Positions 1-10,320 of a stretch of 64,000 bases of DNA are shown here, in pieces. Numbering within the stretch: the first letter of the stretch is position 1; each line of letters starts with the position of its first letter. The stretch is taken from NCBI GenBank assembly GCA_016271365.2, contig CM057456.1, positions 890,812,001 to 890,876,000 on the forward strand, read 5' to 3'. This DNA comes from Neoceratodus forsteri (lineage: Eukaryota; Chordata; Ceratodontiformes; Ceratodontidae). The notes under the pieces were generated by a model. It ran no database searches, was not told the origin of the DNA, and worked only from the letters and a program-made list of their open reading frames with translations. The translations under genes were made by a program, and so were the position numbers.

Positions 1-732
1 TCAATCCCTGGTGGACCCCATATTTTATCATACATTCGGAGGAGAAGTGGCCTTTGACTGAGGTCTTGTGGGATCTCCCAAAGAGGCAGCTACCGACCCA
101 TTTTTTTTTTTTTATACATCCAGACCCCCGGGCATCCTTCAGAAGTGCCCACACAGATGCTACCCTAACTCCTGGCCTGAACTCCTGTTTCTTCCAAGCT
201 CTGTCCCCCTGACCAACCTAGGTAGGCCTGACCCCGGATCACCTCTGGGACTGGTTCCACCCTCCCCTGATGGTCAACTCCTAAGTGTGAAGGTGCCTTA
301 CCTGCAGTCATCAGGTCAGCCATGGAGAGAACTGGGGGTGCTTGGGCTAGCATTGGGATGTAGGTGCTCCATTGGGGCCACCGTCATCTCACCAACAGTC
401 TAGAGGGTTTTTCCTTTGTTTTCCCCCCGAGCGCAGTCATGCAATGGTGTCAACATGCAGCTACCCTGTAAATGCCCACTGCCCTCATCCCCGATTTCTG
501 TTCCCATGCCAGTAGTACCCTTGGTCTCCACTGGGGGTCTCTACTGCACTGGGAATACCCTGGATTCCTCCCCAGGGAGAGGAGAGCTGTCCAACAGACT
601 CTTGATCCAACTCCCTCCCCTGCTGACCCCCAGCATCCAGGCTCACTCCTGAACCCAGGTCGCTGGTGTGGTGCGAGGTATGGCATCCAGCATCTCAACC
701 CTCAGTGCCATCAGGCCTACCAACCCATTTGA
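1..732. other. No recognised gene
   Basis: GC-moderate sequence with short overlapping open frames on both strands, none longer than about 110 codons and none with a motif I recognise. A T-run lies near 101-113. I see no repeat structure within it. It directly abuts the truncated LINE reverse transcriptase that starts at about 733. Confidence 0.5.
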
Positions 733-1136
733 TGGCATTATCCAATAGATGTAGACCTTTTAGAGAATTTAGTAGAAGGGTGTGATCCACAAGGTCGAAC
801 GCCTTGGTTAGGTCCACAAAAATGGAGCCAGTGTATTGGCCTTTGTTGTTAGCTTTGACAGTGTCGCAGGTGAACCTGACAAGGGCTGTTTCAGTGCTGT
901 GCCCGGATCTTAACCCATGCTAGGCACTATGAGTAAGTTGTTGGATTCAAGGTAAGCAGTGAGTTGAGTATGCACAACTTTCTCTATTATTTTTGAAAGA
1001 GGGGCAAGAAGGGAAAAAGGATGGTAATTTCCAACTTCATTTCTGGACCTGGACTTGAAAAGAGGACTAATGGTGGCGATTTTCCAAGTGGTGGGGAAAT
1101 CACCAGAGCAAAGGGAGCAGTTGAGTAGGTTAAACG
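733..1136 (-). pseudogene. L2-type LINE reverse transcriptase, 3' piece of split element B
   Basis: On the minus strand this encodes the fingers and palm start of a non-LTR reverse transcriptase. Reading from 1136 down I see GDFPTTWKIATISPLFKS, then a segment like QLTAYLESNNLL, then HGLRSGHSTETALV, then the motif A block FVDLTKAFDLVDHTLL (first catalytic Asp) ending near 733. Frame changes and a stop show that it is dead. It reads on from the coding end of the minus-strand piece at 4616-6500, so the plus-strand LINE at 1137-4615 probably inserted into one older minus-strand L2-type copy. Everything after motif A, including the YADD box, is missing: the element is truncated at 733. Confidence 0.82.
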
Positions 1137-1139
1137 GGC

Positions 1140-1828
1140 CACAATTAATATCTGTAGCCTTTTAAGCAAAACTGACATCCCAAAAGGCTGGGTAACTCAG
1201 CACAACCCTGGCATACTATCTGTCGTTGAGACATGGATGACCCCAAAATACCGGATTCTGCAGTAGCTATATCTGGATACACTATATTCAGGCTGGACAG
1301 GCTGACCAAACGTGAGGTGGATGCACCATATTTCAAAAAAATTCCCTAAAGGGGTATGCTATGCCACCAATTGATCTCAGTGGCAATACCCAGGTATTGG
1401 CAATAAAAGTGCTGTTGGGGGCGCACCATAAAACAATATCTGTACTCTCACTCTACATACCTCCCAAAGACCTGGCCACTGGTCTCCTCAGTCTTTTTGA
1501 CCATCTCTGCTCACAAAATCACCTCATGGAGACAATTATCATGGGAGATTTTAACAAAAAATGGCTGTCACCTACGACCAACTCACTAAAGGACGCAATA
1601 ACAGCCCTTCACCTAACTCAGCTTGCTAATACATCCACTAGGATAAACAATAAAATGGGGACTAGTACCACCCTCGACTGGATAATTTCTAACCAACCTA
1701 ACCGCCTTTCCAATATAAATATGCACCCTGACTCCATCAGTGACCATTCCCCAATCACATTCAGTTGGACTAATAAATTCCTTATCCTCCCCCTCCTCCC
1801 CAAACTATCTACAGCAGGTTTCTTATAA
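1140..1828 (+). pseudogene. LINE A apurinic endonuclease domain (broken)
   Basis: APE-type endonuclease that would nick target DNA for target-primed reverse transcription. Visible blocks: VVETWM near 1224-1240 (the catalytic Glu block), LYIPPKD near 1455, METIIMGDFNKKW near 1527-1565 (Asp/Asn block) and ISDHSPITFSW near 1737-1765 (the terminal SDH box). The first part (1140-1350) and the open frame 1361-1828 are in different frames, so a frameshift lies near 1340-1360. The start of the domain is missing. Confidence is high for the domain and low for any function today. Confidence 0.82.
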
Positions 1829-2145
1829 GGGACCACCTGGACCTCCTAAAACAACAGCTTTGTGCCCAAAATTGGAACATCTGGACTCAACCAATGATGT
1901 TAATTTAGCCCTCTGTCACTTTATCAGGGTTTTCAACACTGCTTGTGATACGCATGCCCCTCTCAAAAAGATTAAGGTCTCTGGCACGGTTAACCCCTGA
2001 GCTCCTTTCCCACATGAAGTTTCGGGACCATCTCTGGCACTGTGCAAAAGCCACTGATAAGCAGCAGGACCTACAAGCCTATAAAGCTGCTAGAAACAAC
2101 TGCATGAGAGAGATTCACCAGGCAAAAGATTAGTACCATAGGGAG

Positions 2146-3878
2146 ATGCTTGCCTACTCCTGGGGTGATAGCAGAAGGTTCTGGTCTAATATAAATGATG
2201 TCACTGGCAAAAAACCTAAAGTATCACCTACAATGCTACACATAAATGGGACCCCTACCGCTGAACCTCTGGAAATTGCTAATGCCTTTAACAATGCTTT
2301 TACCAATTTGAGCTGTGTTCTCCCACCTGACTTTTTCGATGATGATGCTGCCCGCTCCACAAGCCACGGTGTTGAAAATAGTCCTGAGCACCCCCTTTTT
2401 ATTTTAAAAGGGTATCATGCAATCTGGTTAGAAAACTACTAGCTAAGGTCCTAAGAAACACAAGACACAGTAATGATGGACTAGACCTTAAGCTTATCAC
2501 CCTAACCCTAGGTGAAGTTCTCCTACCTATAACTAAGATTCTAAACCTTTCTCTTACACTGGGACAATTTCCTGATGCCTGGAAAATAGCCATCGCAACT
2601 CCGGTGCATAAAACCAGTGATCATTCCTTACAGGGTAACTATAGGCCTATATCCATTCTCCTTCCACTCTCCAAGGCGCGTGAGCGAATTGTTACCAACC
2701 AGCTTGGTGCTTATCTGGACACATATTCCATCCAGTGCCCACAACAACATGGCTTTAGAAAGGGTTACAGTACTACCACAGCATCATTAGAATTCACAAG
2801 CTTCATACAATAGGCCATCATTCAAGGCAAGATTGTAGGTGCAGCCTTTTTTGACCTAACAAAAGCCTTTGACACAGTGAATCACACACCGTTGCTTGGC
2901 CAACTTTCTAAAACTGGTGTTGTCCCAAACACCCTAAAATGGTTCGGAAGCTACCTTAGTGATAGACTGCAGAAGGTGAGAATATCAAATGTAGTTTCAG
3001 AACAGAGGGCTGTCCAATCAGGGGTACCTCAAGGCTCAATCCTAGGTCCCTTATTGTTCAGTATTTTCCTAAACGACCTTCCAGCTGTCTGCAACCAGCG
3101 TACTCTCCTCTATGCAGATGACACGGTCATCTTTACTAGCCATCTGGATCCCAAAGCTCTTGAAAACAGTCTTCAACAAGGCTTCATAGAAGCAGAGAGA
3201 TGGTTTAATAATCACAAACTAGTGCTAAACTACAAAAAAACTAAAATCCAGCTGTTTTCATCTTCTCAGAATAAGTTTAAGGCCCATCAACTCACTATCA
3301 TCAACAACCACGGAGACGCTCTTGAACAAACTCAGCTTTTCAAATACCTAGGTCTAACCCTGGATAGTCACCTTACCTTTGTGCCTCACATTGAAAATGT
3401 TGCCAGAGATATTAATACCAGAATTGGGCTCCTCTTCAGACACAGACAAAGTCTTACTCAAGAAGCCATGATGGTTGCAGTTCACAGCTCGGTTCTCTCG
3501 ATCATTGATTATAGTCTAATCATATACTGTGCAGCAACCTCCACATCTCTTAAACAACTCACGGTGGCCCTGAACACAGCCTGTAGGTTAGTTACGGGTG
3601 CCATGCACCTCACTCATACATGTGAGTTATATGCTCAATCTGGCTGGCTCCAACTAAGTAACAGGATCAAATATCAAACCTGCCTCCTGTACAAAAAAGC
3701 TCTGTTTGGGTTACTACTTGGATTACTATCCCCGAGCATTGGTTGCCTGCTAAACAAATCCCCTAAGACCCAACACACATGTACCTCAGTTTCTGACCCC
3801 CTTCTAGTACCCCATTGTTGGACTGCTCAATACCAGCGATCCTTTCAATATAGAGCCCCCCGTGGTTTAATAATCTAA
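2146..3878 (+). pseudogene. LINE A reverse transcriptase (broken)
   Basis: A linker segment with FWSNINDVTGKKPK (near 2180) leads into the RT. Blocks in order: QFPDAWKIAIATPVHK (near 2570), NYRPISILLPLSK (near 2640), QQHGFRKGYSTTTASLEF (near 2740), FFDLTKAFDTVNHT (motif A, near 2850), QSGVPQGSILGPLLFSIF (motif B, near 3015), LLYADDTVIF (motif C with both catalytic Asp, near 3110) and FKYLGLTLDSHLTF (near 3340). The longest frame is 2877-3878. A stop near 2813 and frame changes near 2450 separate it from the rest. The C-terminal part keeps the THTCELYAQSGWLQL block seen in this LINE group. Confidence 0.88.
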
Positions 3879-4862
3879 GCAACCAACTGAGCAGTCTTTC
3901 TAGTCTGTCCCAATTTAAACTTATGCTTCATCAGCATCTCCTAACCGAAAGCACTGGTGATTGTTACACCTAGTTTCCCACTTCTGCAGACACCCTTATA
4001 CCACTTTTTTTTCTCTCTGAGGCTCTTACTTGGCTTCCTGCTTTGTTTCACCTCTCCTGACAGAGCAATTTCCCTTTTCCTCCTGCCACCTCCTCCCTTA
4101 CCTCACCCCTCCTTGCTCTTATCTCACTGACCCCCCTCTTCCTGGACCTGTCCAGGCCCTCTGGTCCCCACTCTCCCTTTTCTTCTTTCCCTTCACCCAC
4201 CTTCCTTTTCCCCTCTTTTACCCCTTCTCTCACCTTAGCCTCCCATCCCTCTCACTCTGCGACAAGGCCTCTGGTTGCCATATTTTCTTCTCCTTCTCTA
4301 TCTGGACTCTGTGGACTCTGCCCTCTCATCTTCCCATCCCTTCCTTACTCTTCCCCTCCCCCCACCTCTGATTAGCAATGTTGCTTCAAATGTACCTTAT
4401 GGTTTTCTATGCTTGCTTATAATCCTGAGTGTGTAGCACTGTTCCCACTTATTTACCAATTGACTTGATGTGCTCAAATGATACCATGAATGTTGTCTAT
4501 ACCTCCCTACCTTATTGTAATCCTTTCCTTTGATGTGGAACCTTTGTAAATGAGCTGCCTCAAGCTCAAAGGTATTTTTAATCCAAGATTTAAATAAATA
4601 ATTAAAATAAATAAAGGTTTGTAAGGGGGATAGCCAAGGAGTTGATGGAGAGTTTTAGAATTTTATAGTCAATGCTGTCAGCATCTTTACTGGGTTTGTG
4701 GTTGTTCCTAAGGAAGAGTTTTATGGTGTCTGTGGGTTTTAGTGCCTTAAAGTAGAAAGTGGAGATAGGCCTACCCATGAGGTTTGGGCAGGGGGGCAAG
4801 GGGGGAGGAGGGAGGAGATTTGCATTTGTCAAGGTCACTAAAAATGGTGTTGAAGATGTTAG

Positions 4863-5816
4863 CTACTTCAGTTGGGTTATTGGTTTGTTGCCGTGGTACA
4901 ATGCAATGGGATCAGAATTTTTGTTCTTGCCAAGCAGTGAGTTCAGGTTACCCCATAGCTGACAGGGATTAGTGGATTCACCAAGTTGTTTTTCATGAAG
5001 GAAGTCTATTTTTACTTTTCTTACAGCTGTTTTGCACTTGTTTCTTAATGATCTGTAATGGGAGAGCTGGGTAGGGTCTCTGTGTTTATGGTAACGAGCC
5101 CAGGCTTTGTCTCTGGTTCTCATAAGTTTGATGATATTGGGAGTGCTCCATACATTAATTTGTCCTCTGGTTCTAATTCTTTTAAGAGGAGCATGCTTAT
5201 CGAAGATGCTGACAAGGATCATGGAGAATTTTTCGAGGATAGAGTTGCAGTCATCTGGCCCCTCGGTGAAGGACCAATCAACTAGGCTAAGATCATGGGT
5301 TATTAACTGATGTTCCAAGTGGATTGGTGTAAATGAATTTGTGGGGGGGGGGGTGTTTGGGTAGATGGGCTGACCAAAGACAAATAAATGTCGCAATTGT
5401 TACTGATACAGTCTGACAAAACACCGGAGTCAGTGATGCGGGAGGGGTGAGTGGCGATGATCCAGTCAATAAGTGTATGCGTGCCAGTTTTATAGTTGGA
5501 TCTAGTGGATGTGGAGATAAGTTGGTGGAGATCTAGGTTTGCAATACAGGCTTTTGCAGTGTCGGCATGGCAAGAGTCCCAGTTAATGTTAAAATCACCA
5601 AGGAGGATCCACTCTCTGTTCAGTAGGAGGGAGTTTTTGAGGGCAAGCAGTGACTCCAGATCCAAGTGCGAGGTACCTAGAGGGAGACAGGTGGTGGTGA
5701 CAGTGAGGGTTTTGTTGGGGCCCATAAGGAAGTGGATTGAGAGGGTTTCAAGTAGGGCACACTTGGTGCTTGGGTTGTGTTCAGTGAAGGAAAATCTGTC
5801 AGAGATATAGAACATG

Positions 5817-5847
<31 letters not shown>

Positions 5848-5983
5848 TTTCTCTGTCTATCATTTCTGACCTAGGTGTAGCCACTAAGCTCAATTTCCCC
5901 ATCAGAGATTTTGTGGGAGGCCCAGGTTTTGGAGAGGGCAATGACATTGAAATCATACGAGGCAACCCAGGCTTGAAATGCAT
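4863..5983 (-). pseudogene. LINE B endonuclease and linker (broken)
   Basis: Two overlapping minus frames (5303-5983 and 4863-5396) carry the endonuclease C-terminal half and the linker to the RT. The first has FSFTEHNPSTKCALLETL, then REWILLGDFNINWDS (GDFN block, near 5590), TLIDWIIATHPSRITDSG, and the expected SDH box degraded to ISNNCD. The second has DKHAPLKRIRTRGQINVW and then a basic helix-like stretch WARYHKHRDPTQLSHYRS, the usual linker of this LINE group. A frameshift near 5380-5400 separates them. The GT-dinucleotide run at 5816-5844 has replaced codons upstream. Confidence 0.8.
5816..5844. repeat. (CA)n microsatellite
   Basis: About 14 uninterrupted CA units inside LINE B's endonuclease region, flanked by unique element sequence. 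Likely a post-insertion expansion. Confidence 0.95.
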
Positions 5984-6090
5984 CCAGTTCAGCAGGGATA
6001 CTCTGTATGTTGAGGTGGACTATGCTGATGTTCCTTTGCTTATTAAGTAGGGGTAGTTGGGTGGGGGAGCTAGGGTTACCAGGGCAGGGT

Positions 6091-6498
6091 TTAGATGGGT
6101 GGGGTCCCGGGGTCTGCAGGGCCAGGGTTTGGATGGATGGTACCAGAGAGGAGTAGGAGGGTCCTGGAGAAAAACGAGTTGAGAGTTAACGATTTATGTT
6201 TTCTAGGTCTGGAGCATTTAATAATAGTGATAGGCACACAGAAGGTGAAACACAAGGGGCATTGGAGGGGCAGGGGGAAAAAGAGGAGTGACAAAGGATC
6301 ATTAGGGGAAGGTTGGACGGAGGGAGGGTTAAAAGGTTCTGGCTGATGTGTAACTGTAAAATGGCCTGGGGGGGGATATTGAGGTGGGTGTTGGTTAGTC
6401 CAAGGGTACCTTGTGGGTGAGGTCAGGAGGGTGAGGGCAAGGGGGGAGTGCAGAAGTAGAAGGAGTGAGAGAAATATTGCCATGGGAACTACAGACAC
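6091..6498 (-). CDS. LINE B N-terminal leader with 2A-like NPGP motif
   Basis: A 135-codon minus-strand frame. It starts with a hydrophobic leader (MSVVPMAIFLSLLLLLHSP) and has a proline-rich middle. Near its C-terminus is LLLLSGTIHPNPGP (about 6118-6160). The pattern of a leucine-rich stretch followed by NPGP resembles the 2A-like peptides described at the N-termini of CR1/L2-group LINE proteins, where the ribosome can skip the Gly-Pro bond. Here the usual Asp/Glu before the motif is replaced (GTIHPNPGP), so activity is doubtful. After the motif the frame stops at 6091, and the endonuclease continues in another frame. It is probably a relic. Confidence 0.6.
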   Translation of the reverse strand: MSVVPMAIFLSLLLLLHSPLALTLLTSPTRYPWTNQHPPQYPPPGHFTVTHQPEPFNPPSVQPSPNDPLSLLFFPLPLQCPLCFTFCVPITIIKCSRPRKHKSLTLNSFFSRTLLLLSGTIHPNPGPADPGTPPI

Positions 6499-6589
6499 TT
6501 CTGGACAGACAAGGGAGAGTGTGAGGAAATAACTGATGGATAGTGGACAGAAATCAAAGGAGACTGAGTAGAAAAGGTAAGTGGTTGAA

Positions 6590-6700
6590 AAAAGTGTTCA
6601 GTACTTGAGGCAACCAGATAGAGCTAAGATTAGAGTAATAGCCTTTAGTACACAGGGTGCAGTGTTCGAATCCTGGGTGGTGCTAAGAAGGAAGACCTGT
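6590..6700 (+). repeat. tRNA-like segment, possible SINE head
   Basis: The stretch from about 6620 reads like a decayed tRNA 5' half to T-arm: an A-box-like GAGCTAAGATTAGAGTA, an anticodon-arm-like region, and GTGTTCGAATCCTGG, which matches an RNA polymerase III B-box (GTTCGAATCC) closely. I cannot fold a complete cloverleaf with a proper acceptor stem, so a functional tRNA gene is unlikely. It could be a tRNA-derived SINE head or chance. Confidence 0.35.
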
Positions 6701-8340
6701 GAACGGTGGAGTACTGGAGGTAAAGAGAGGAGGGCAGGGGTGAGTTTTAGGTCTGCTGGTTCCTTGAGGAGTAGCAGAAAGAATAGGGGGTAGACAGGAA
6801 GCATAGTGGCCAATAGTGACTCCTAGTGGTCAAAATGTATAAAAAGCAGATGGGAAAATGGTGTGTTTGTAAACACAGCTGGCATCACATGATCAGTCAC
6901 ATGACAGGAAGGCACACATAAAGGAAATGACGACCAAGGGTGGGTGTGGTGGTTGAGGCAGTCGGTGCACAGCACAGATGGGCTAACACGGTCAGTAGCT
7001 GTGCAAGTTGTAGGCTCTGTCTGGGTTGGGAGGGCTCCAGTGCTGCTCCTCTGAGTAGAGTTCAAAGGAGTGAGCCTGCTGGTAAAGAGAGAGACTTGTG
7101 GTTTGGGGGAGAGAGGCAATGATAAAGACAAAGGGTTACTGGAGAGTCAGGGATGATGGGTGGTACTGACTGCACATGCACAGCCAGAAGAAGCAGACAG
7201 AATGGCACCCTGAAAGGAAGAACAAAAGAGAAAGAAAAGCCAGAAATCATTGAAGAGAGAACAGGTATGGGTGCAAATAGTTACATTAGAACAAGCATGG
7301 TCCCTTTCTAAACCCCTAAGCTACATAGTACAGTGAGCACAGCTAGAATACACAGTCTGGCTAGGCAAATTAAAGAAGTGGTACAACAATGCCAGTACAG
7401 TGGTTGTTTGTGGCTAAACTCACTTAGTAGAAACAATCAGTACAGCTGAGCTGATAAAGCACAATTAAGGTAACAGTAGAAAACGAGCTATGCTAGGTGC
7501 GCCAACGTTCCAAATTTCTTTTTCCATGGTCAGTACCTGTGCAAGTTGTAGGCTCCATCTGGGGCAGGAGGGCTTCATTGCTGCTCCTCTGAGTGGAGTT
7601 CAAACAGGTGAGCCTGCTGTGCAAGTTGCAGGCTCTGTCTGGGATGGGAGGGCTCTGATGCTGCTCTTCTGAGTCACAACACACCCTGGAGTGCATTATT
7701 GCTATTATAAAATTATTGCTTTATAAAATGGCTTGACCATAAAAAAATTAGGAGACAAAATTTATTTTTTTAGTTTTTAATGTTTTACTGTATTTGAAGA
7801 AAATGCCATGTAACATTGCACCATAAAACGCAGTACATCAATTTTTGGTGCTTAAAATGCATTTGTTTAATAAATAAATATTTTATGCTGAGCTCTTCTT
7901 ATTTTAATGCTTTGTGCAATAAATTAAATAACTTCACTGTAATGCAATAAATAACTTAACTGTCATGCAATTTATGAAGTCATTGTTTAAAATGCTTTAT
8001 AATAAATACGTTAACTGTCAATGTCTAAAATACTTTGCTAAAACTGGTGAAGTTAACTCATTACTTCGTAATGTTTACAATTTTTTTGCTGAACTTAACT
8101 GAACATTAACTGCATTTAGGGTTGCTTTTGAACTGCTTTGTTTAATTATACTGCTTGTACCTTCATTTTGCAGTTCTTGTGGATGTGCTTTGTTTTTGTT
8201 CATTTGTTGTAAATGTTGAATACACACATCGAGCTGCCAGTTATGATGGTGTGTGTATACATTTGTTGCCTTGAGGACATCGCTGACATGCTGTTTATTG
8301 TTGATGCTGGTTGGTCGGCAGTACTGTTTCCTGTAGTCGG
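6701..8340. other. Unassigned sequence with a small local repeat family
   Basis: No coding signal that I recognise. Apart from the 80-bp repeat (separate entry), 7700-8160 is AT-rich with loosely repeated phrases built on AATAAATAACTTAACTGTCATG and CTTTATAATAAAT. It may be old 3' UTR sequence of a LINE, but no diagnostic end is visible. Confidence 0.4.
7001..7677 (+). repeat. 80-bp repeat unit, three copies
   Basis: The phrase GTGCAAGTTGTAGGCTCTGT and the ~70 bp after it (GGGAGGGCTC, TGCTGCTCCTCTGAGT, GAGTTCAAA, GTGAGCCTGCTG) occurs at 7001-7081, 7539-7618 and, shorter, 7619-7677. The last two are head to tail with an 80-bp period. The first lies ~540 bp upstream. It could be part of a minisatellite or a duplicated fragment of an unknown element. 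Confidence 0.8.
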
Positions 8341-8349
8341 GTCAATTCC

Positions 8350-9690
8350 TATGTATTGAGGTTTGAGGCTGTGCAGTGTGGTCTGCTGGAGGATGCTTGG
8401 TGCAGATCTTATTTGGATTGCAGTGCTACCGCCGATTTCTTCTTTGAAGAGGACTGAGGAGCTCAGTTGCATTGCAGTTGAGGAGGTGTGTGCTTCACTG
8501 GGTGGGTTCCAGAGAATAGCTGACTCCATGCGCTGCAGTTTTCTAGGGACAGTGCCCCGTAGCTGCAGAGGGAGGTCTCTGCTTGGTGGTCTGTTATGGC
8601 CATTATTTGGCATGCCTGTAGCCCTGCATCTGAAAGGATTCAGATAGCCTTTGCCCATAAACAGTGATTGGTGTGCGTAAAGGGCAGCGATGCAACTTTG
8701 TATATTTTGGGAAACATTGTTGCATGATAGTTGATCCCCATGGGCTCCAGCGTATACCAAATGTCTTCCTCGACCCAGGGTTTAGCTGGTTTTTTCTGTG
8801 GGTGCAGATAAAGGCTTGTCACATTTGGAGGCAGTTTGCTTACATATTTTTGAAATGCATGGACTGTACATAATGGGTGTCCAAGTAGGGAAAACATACA
8901 GCCTCTCAGGTTGTCTTGCCCTCTCTCCATTATTTTACCATGTTTTTTTTTTTTCTTCATTAAAAGACATAGTGAGGTATTCGTGTCCTGTGGGGTCTCT
9001 GCGGATTTCAAAGGAGTCAGGTTTCAACATTCTTTGTCCCTCACAGTCGCGTCTGGTAAAGTGCAGCTATATCTCTAGCCAGATGTGACATACTAGGCCC
9101 TTATGGGTTTCTGTAGACAGCGTGTCAGAGATCCGTAACTGCTCCAGTTCTGTCAGAAGGATGGCTGGACGATGCTGCATACAGTCCCTCCCCTGGCTCC
9201 GTAGATTTTTTATATTGGCTATTAAGACATTGCTGGCAGATTGGAAATCTGCATCATTCATTACATTTATGTTTCTGCTCATGGGGAGCTTGTTCAGGAA
9301 TCTGTTTATGCCGGCCCTGATTCCAATATAGCTACTGATGCTGTATGGCTCCCCGGATGAGTTCCTAACTGAGCCATAAAACTGACAGAGTACATTATTT
9401 AAGTCACTTGTAGAAATGGTGTGGAAGTCAGTATCTGTATTTTTCTCTTCTAGCTAGTCTAAGAGTAATTTGATAGCCCAAGATGTTGTTCTTTTTGTGG
9501 TGGGTTTGTTTCTTTCTCACTCCAGATTGTCCAGTTCCTGAGGTGCCAGTTCATGGTATCTTTTCTTTTTTTAGGTGTTGATGGTTTTTGTTGGTTGTTA
9601 CTTTGTAGGCTGTCTTCTCCAAACCAGTTGGTGATGTTTGTCTTGGTGAAAAGTTTAATCTTTGATATTCCTGTCATTTTTCTGGTAAGC
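8350..9690 (-). pseudogene. Crypton-like tyrosine recombinase (DUF3504 type), decayed
   Basis: Read on the minus strand in several frames, this keeps the order of the recombinase domain found in Crypton transposons and in the KIAA1958/ZMYM protein group. Blocks: KLFTKTNITNWF (N-terminal, near 9655), TTSWAIKLLLD (near 9475), NVLCQFYGSVRNSSGEPYS then YIGIRAGINRFLN (near 9390-9310), DFQSASNVLIANIKNLRSQG (near 9240), CTVHAFQKYVSKLPPN (near 8870), TNHCLWAKAI (near 8660) and ILSDAGLQACQIMAI (near 8610). The HxxR catalytic box is HCLW, so the Arg is lost. At least three frameshifts or stops break it. The 3' end is uncertain beyond about 8400. Domain identity is fairly sure; the Crypton versus captured-gene assignment is inference. 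Confidence 0.72.
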
Positions 9691-9829
9691 TGTTTAGTGT
9701 TGCAGGTTTAACAGGTGTAGTGATATTTTTTTTTCTTTGGTTTCAGATGAGGTTCAGGGGCCTCTGGGAATATATCCATGATGTTGTACTGGGATAACAT
9801 CACAGGGCCAGGAGTGTCTCAGCCAATCA

Positions 9830-10320
9830 GGTTTGAGGATTTTTCTTTGCCATTTTATAATACAGTACAACTGGCTGCTTCCATTACCCAACGGTTTCCA
9901 CAAATGTGGGAGATGCAGAATTATTTGTAAATATGGGATTACAGGGAATCTTTTTTCCCACCCAGCAGGTGGGACTAATGTAGCTGTACAAGAATGTATT
10001 AACTGTGACTCCAATGTCATAGTGTCCCTGCAATATATTATATGTGGGATGTACAATTAGGAATTTAAAGACAAGAATACAGGAGCACATCTGATCTATT
10101 TCATCAGGTACTCCTGTAACACCAGTTGGACAACACTTTACCTATTTTCACAATAATGATGTGAACAGTTTTTGTTTTATGGGTATTCAAAGACGACATG
10201 CCCATCCTTGGGGTGGAGATCATAAACAAATGCTATTACAAAAAGAAACTTGATGCATTTTAACCTTAAAATCTTTAAAGCCATTTGGACTTAATGAAAT
10301 TTAGGACATTACTCCTTATT
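9830..10320 (+). pseudogene. Penelope-like element GIY-YIG endonuclease (broken)
   Basis: Plus-strand remnants of the C-terminal endonuclease of a Penelope-like retroelement, which nicks DNA to prime insertion. I read LPLPNGFHKCGRCRI (Cys cluster, near 9878), GNLFSHPAGGTNV (near 9945), ECINCDSNVIVSLQYI (near 9995), YVGCTIRNLKTRIQEHI (near 10045), TPVTPVGQHFTYF (near 10108) and MGIQRRHAHPWGGDHKQ (near 10180), ending with QKETWMHFNLK-like codons. The cysteine spacing, the GIY-YIG core and the Arg/His block fit this family. There are at least two frame changes and a stop. The RT half of the element is absent upstream, where Crypton-like sequence lies in the opposite strand. Confidence 0.72.

Larger units (their letters stand above)
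1137..4615 (+). mobile_element. CR1/L2-group non-LTR retrotransposon A, 5'-truncated
   Basis: A 3.5 kb LINE inserted in LINE B. It begins inside the apurinic endonuclease domain and ends in an A-rich tail with AAATAAATAA-type repeats at about 4590-4615. Order on the plus strand: endonuclease (about 1140-1780), linker, reverse transcriptase (about 2490-3450), C-terminal region (to about 3880), then a C/T-rich 3' UTR (3880-4590). Stops and frameshifts break it several times, so it is inactive. Family placement (CR1/L2 group) rests on the RT wording and the short-repeat 3' tail and is not certain at clade level. Confidence 0.85.
4616..6500 (-). mobile_element. L2-type non-LTR retrotransposon B, 5' part
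   Basis: The 5' half of a minus-strand LINE whose 3' half lies at 733-1136. From 6500 down: an N-terminal leader ending in an NPGP motif, the endonuclease (about 6050-5400) and a linker (to about 4630). The protein sense stops at 4616, exactly where LINE A's A-rich tail ends. It resumes in the other piece, which makes a nested insertion the simplest reading. A (CA)n run lies inside the endonuclease. Several stops show that the copy is old. I could not place its exact 5' end; about 6500 is a guess from the last coding-like codons. Confidence 0.78.
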
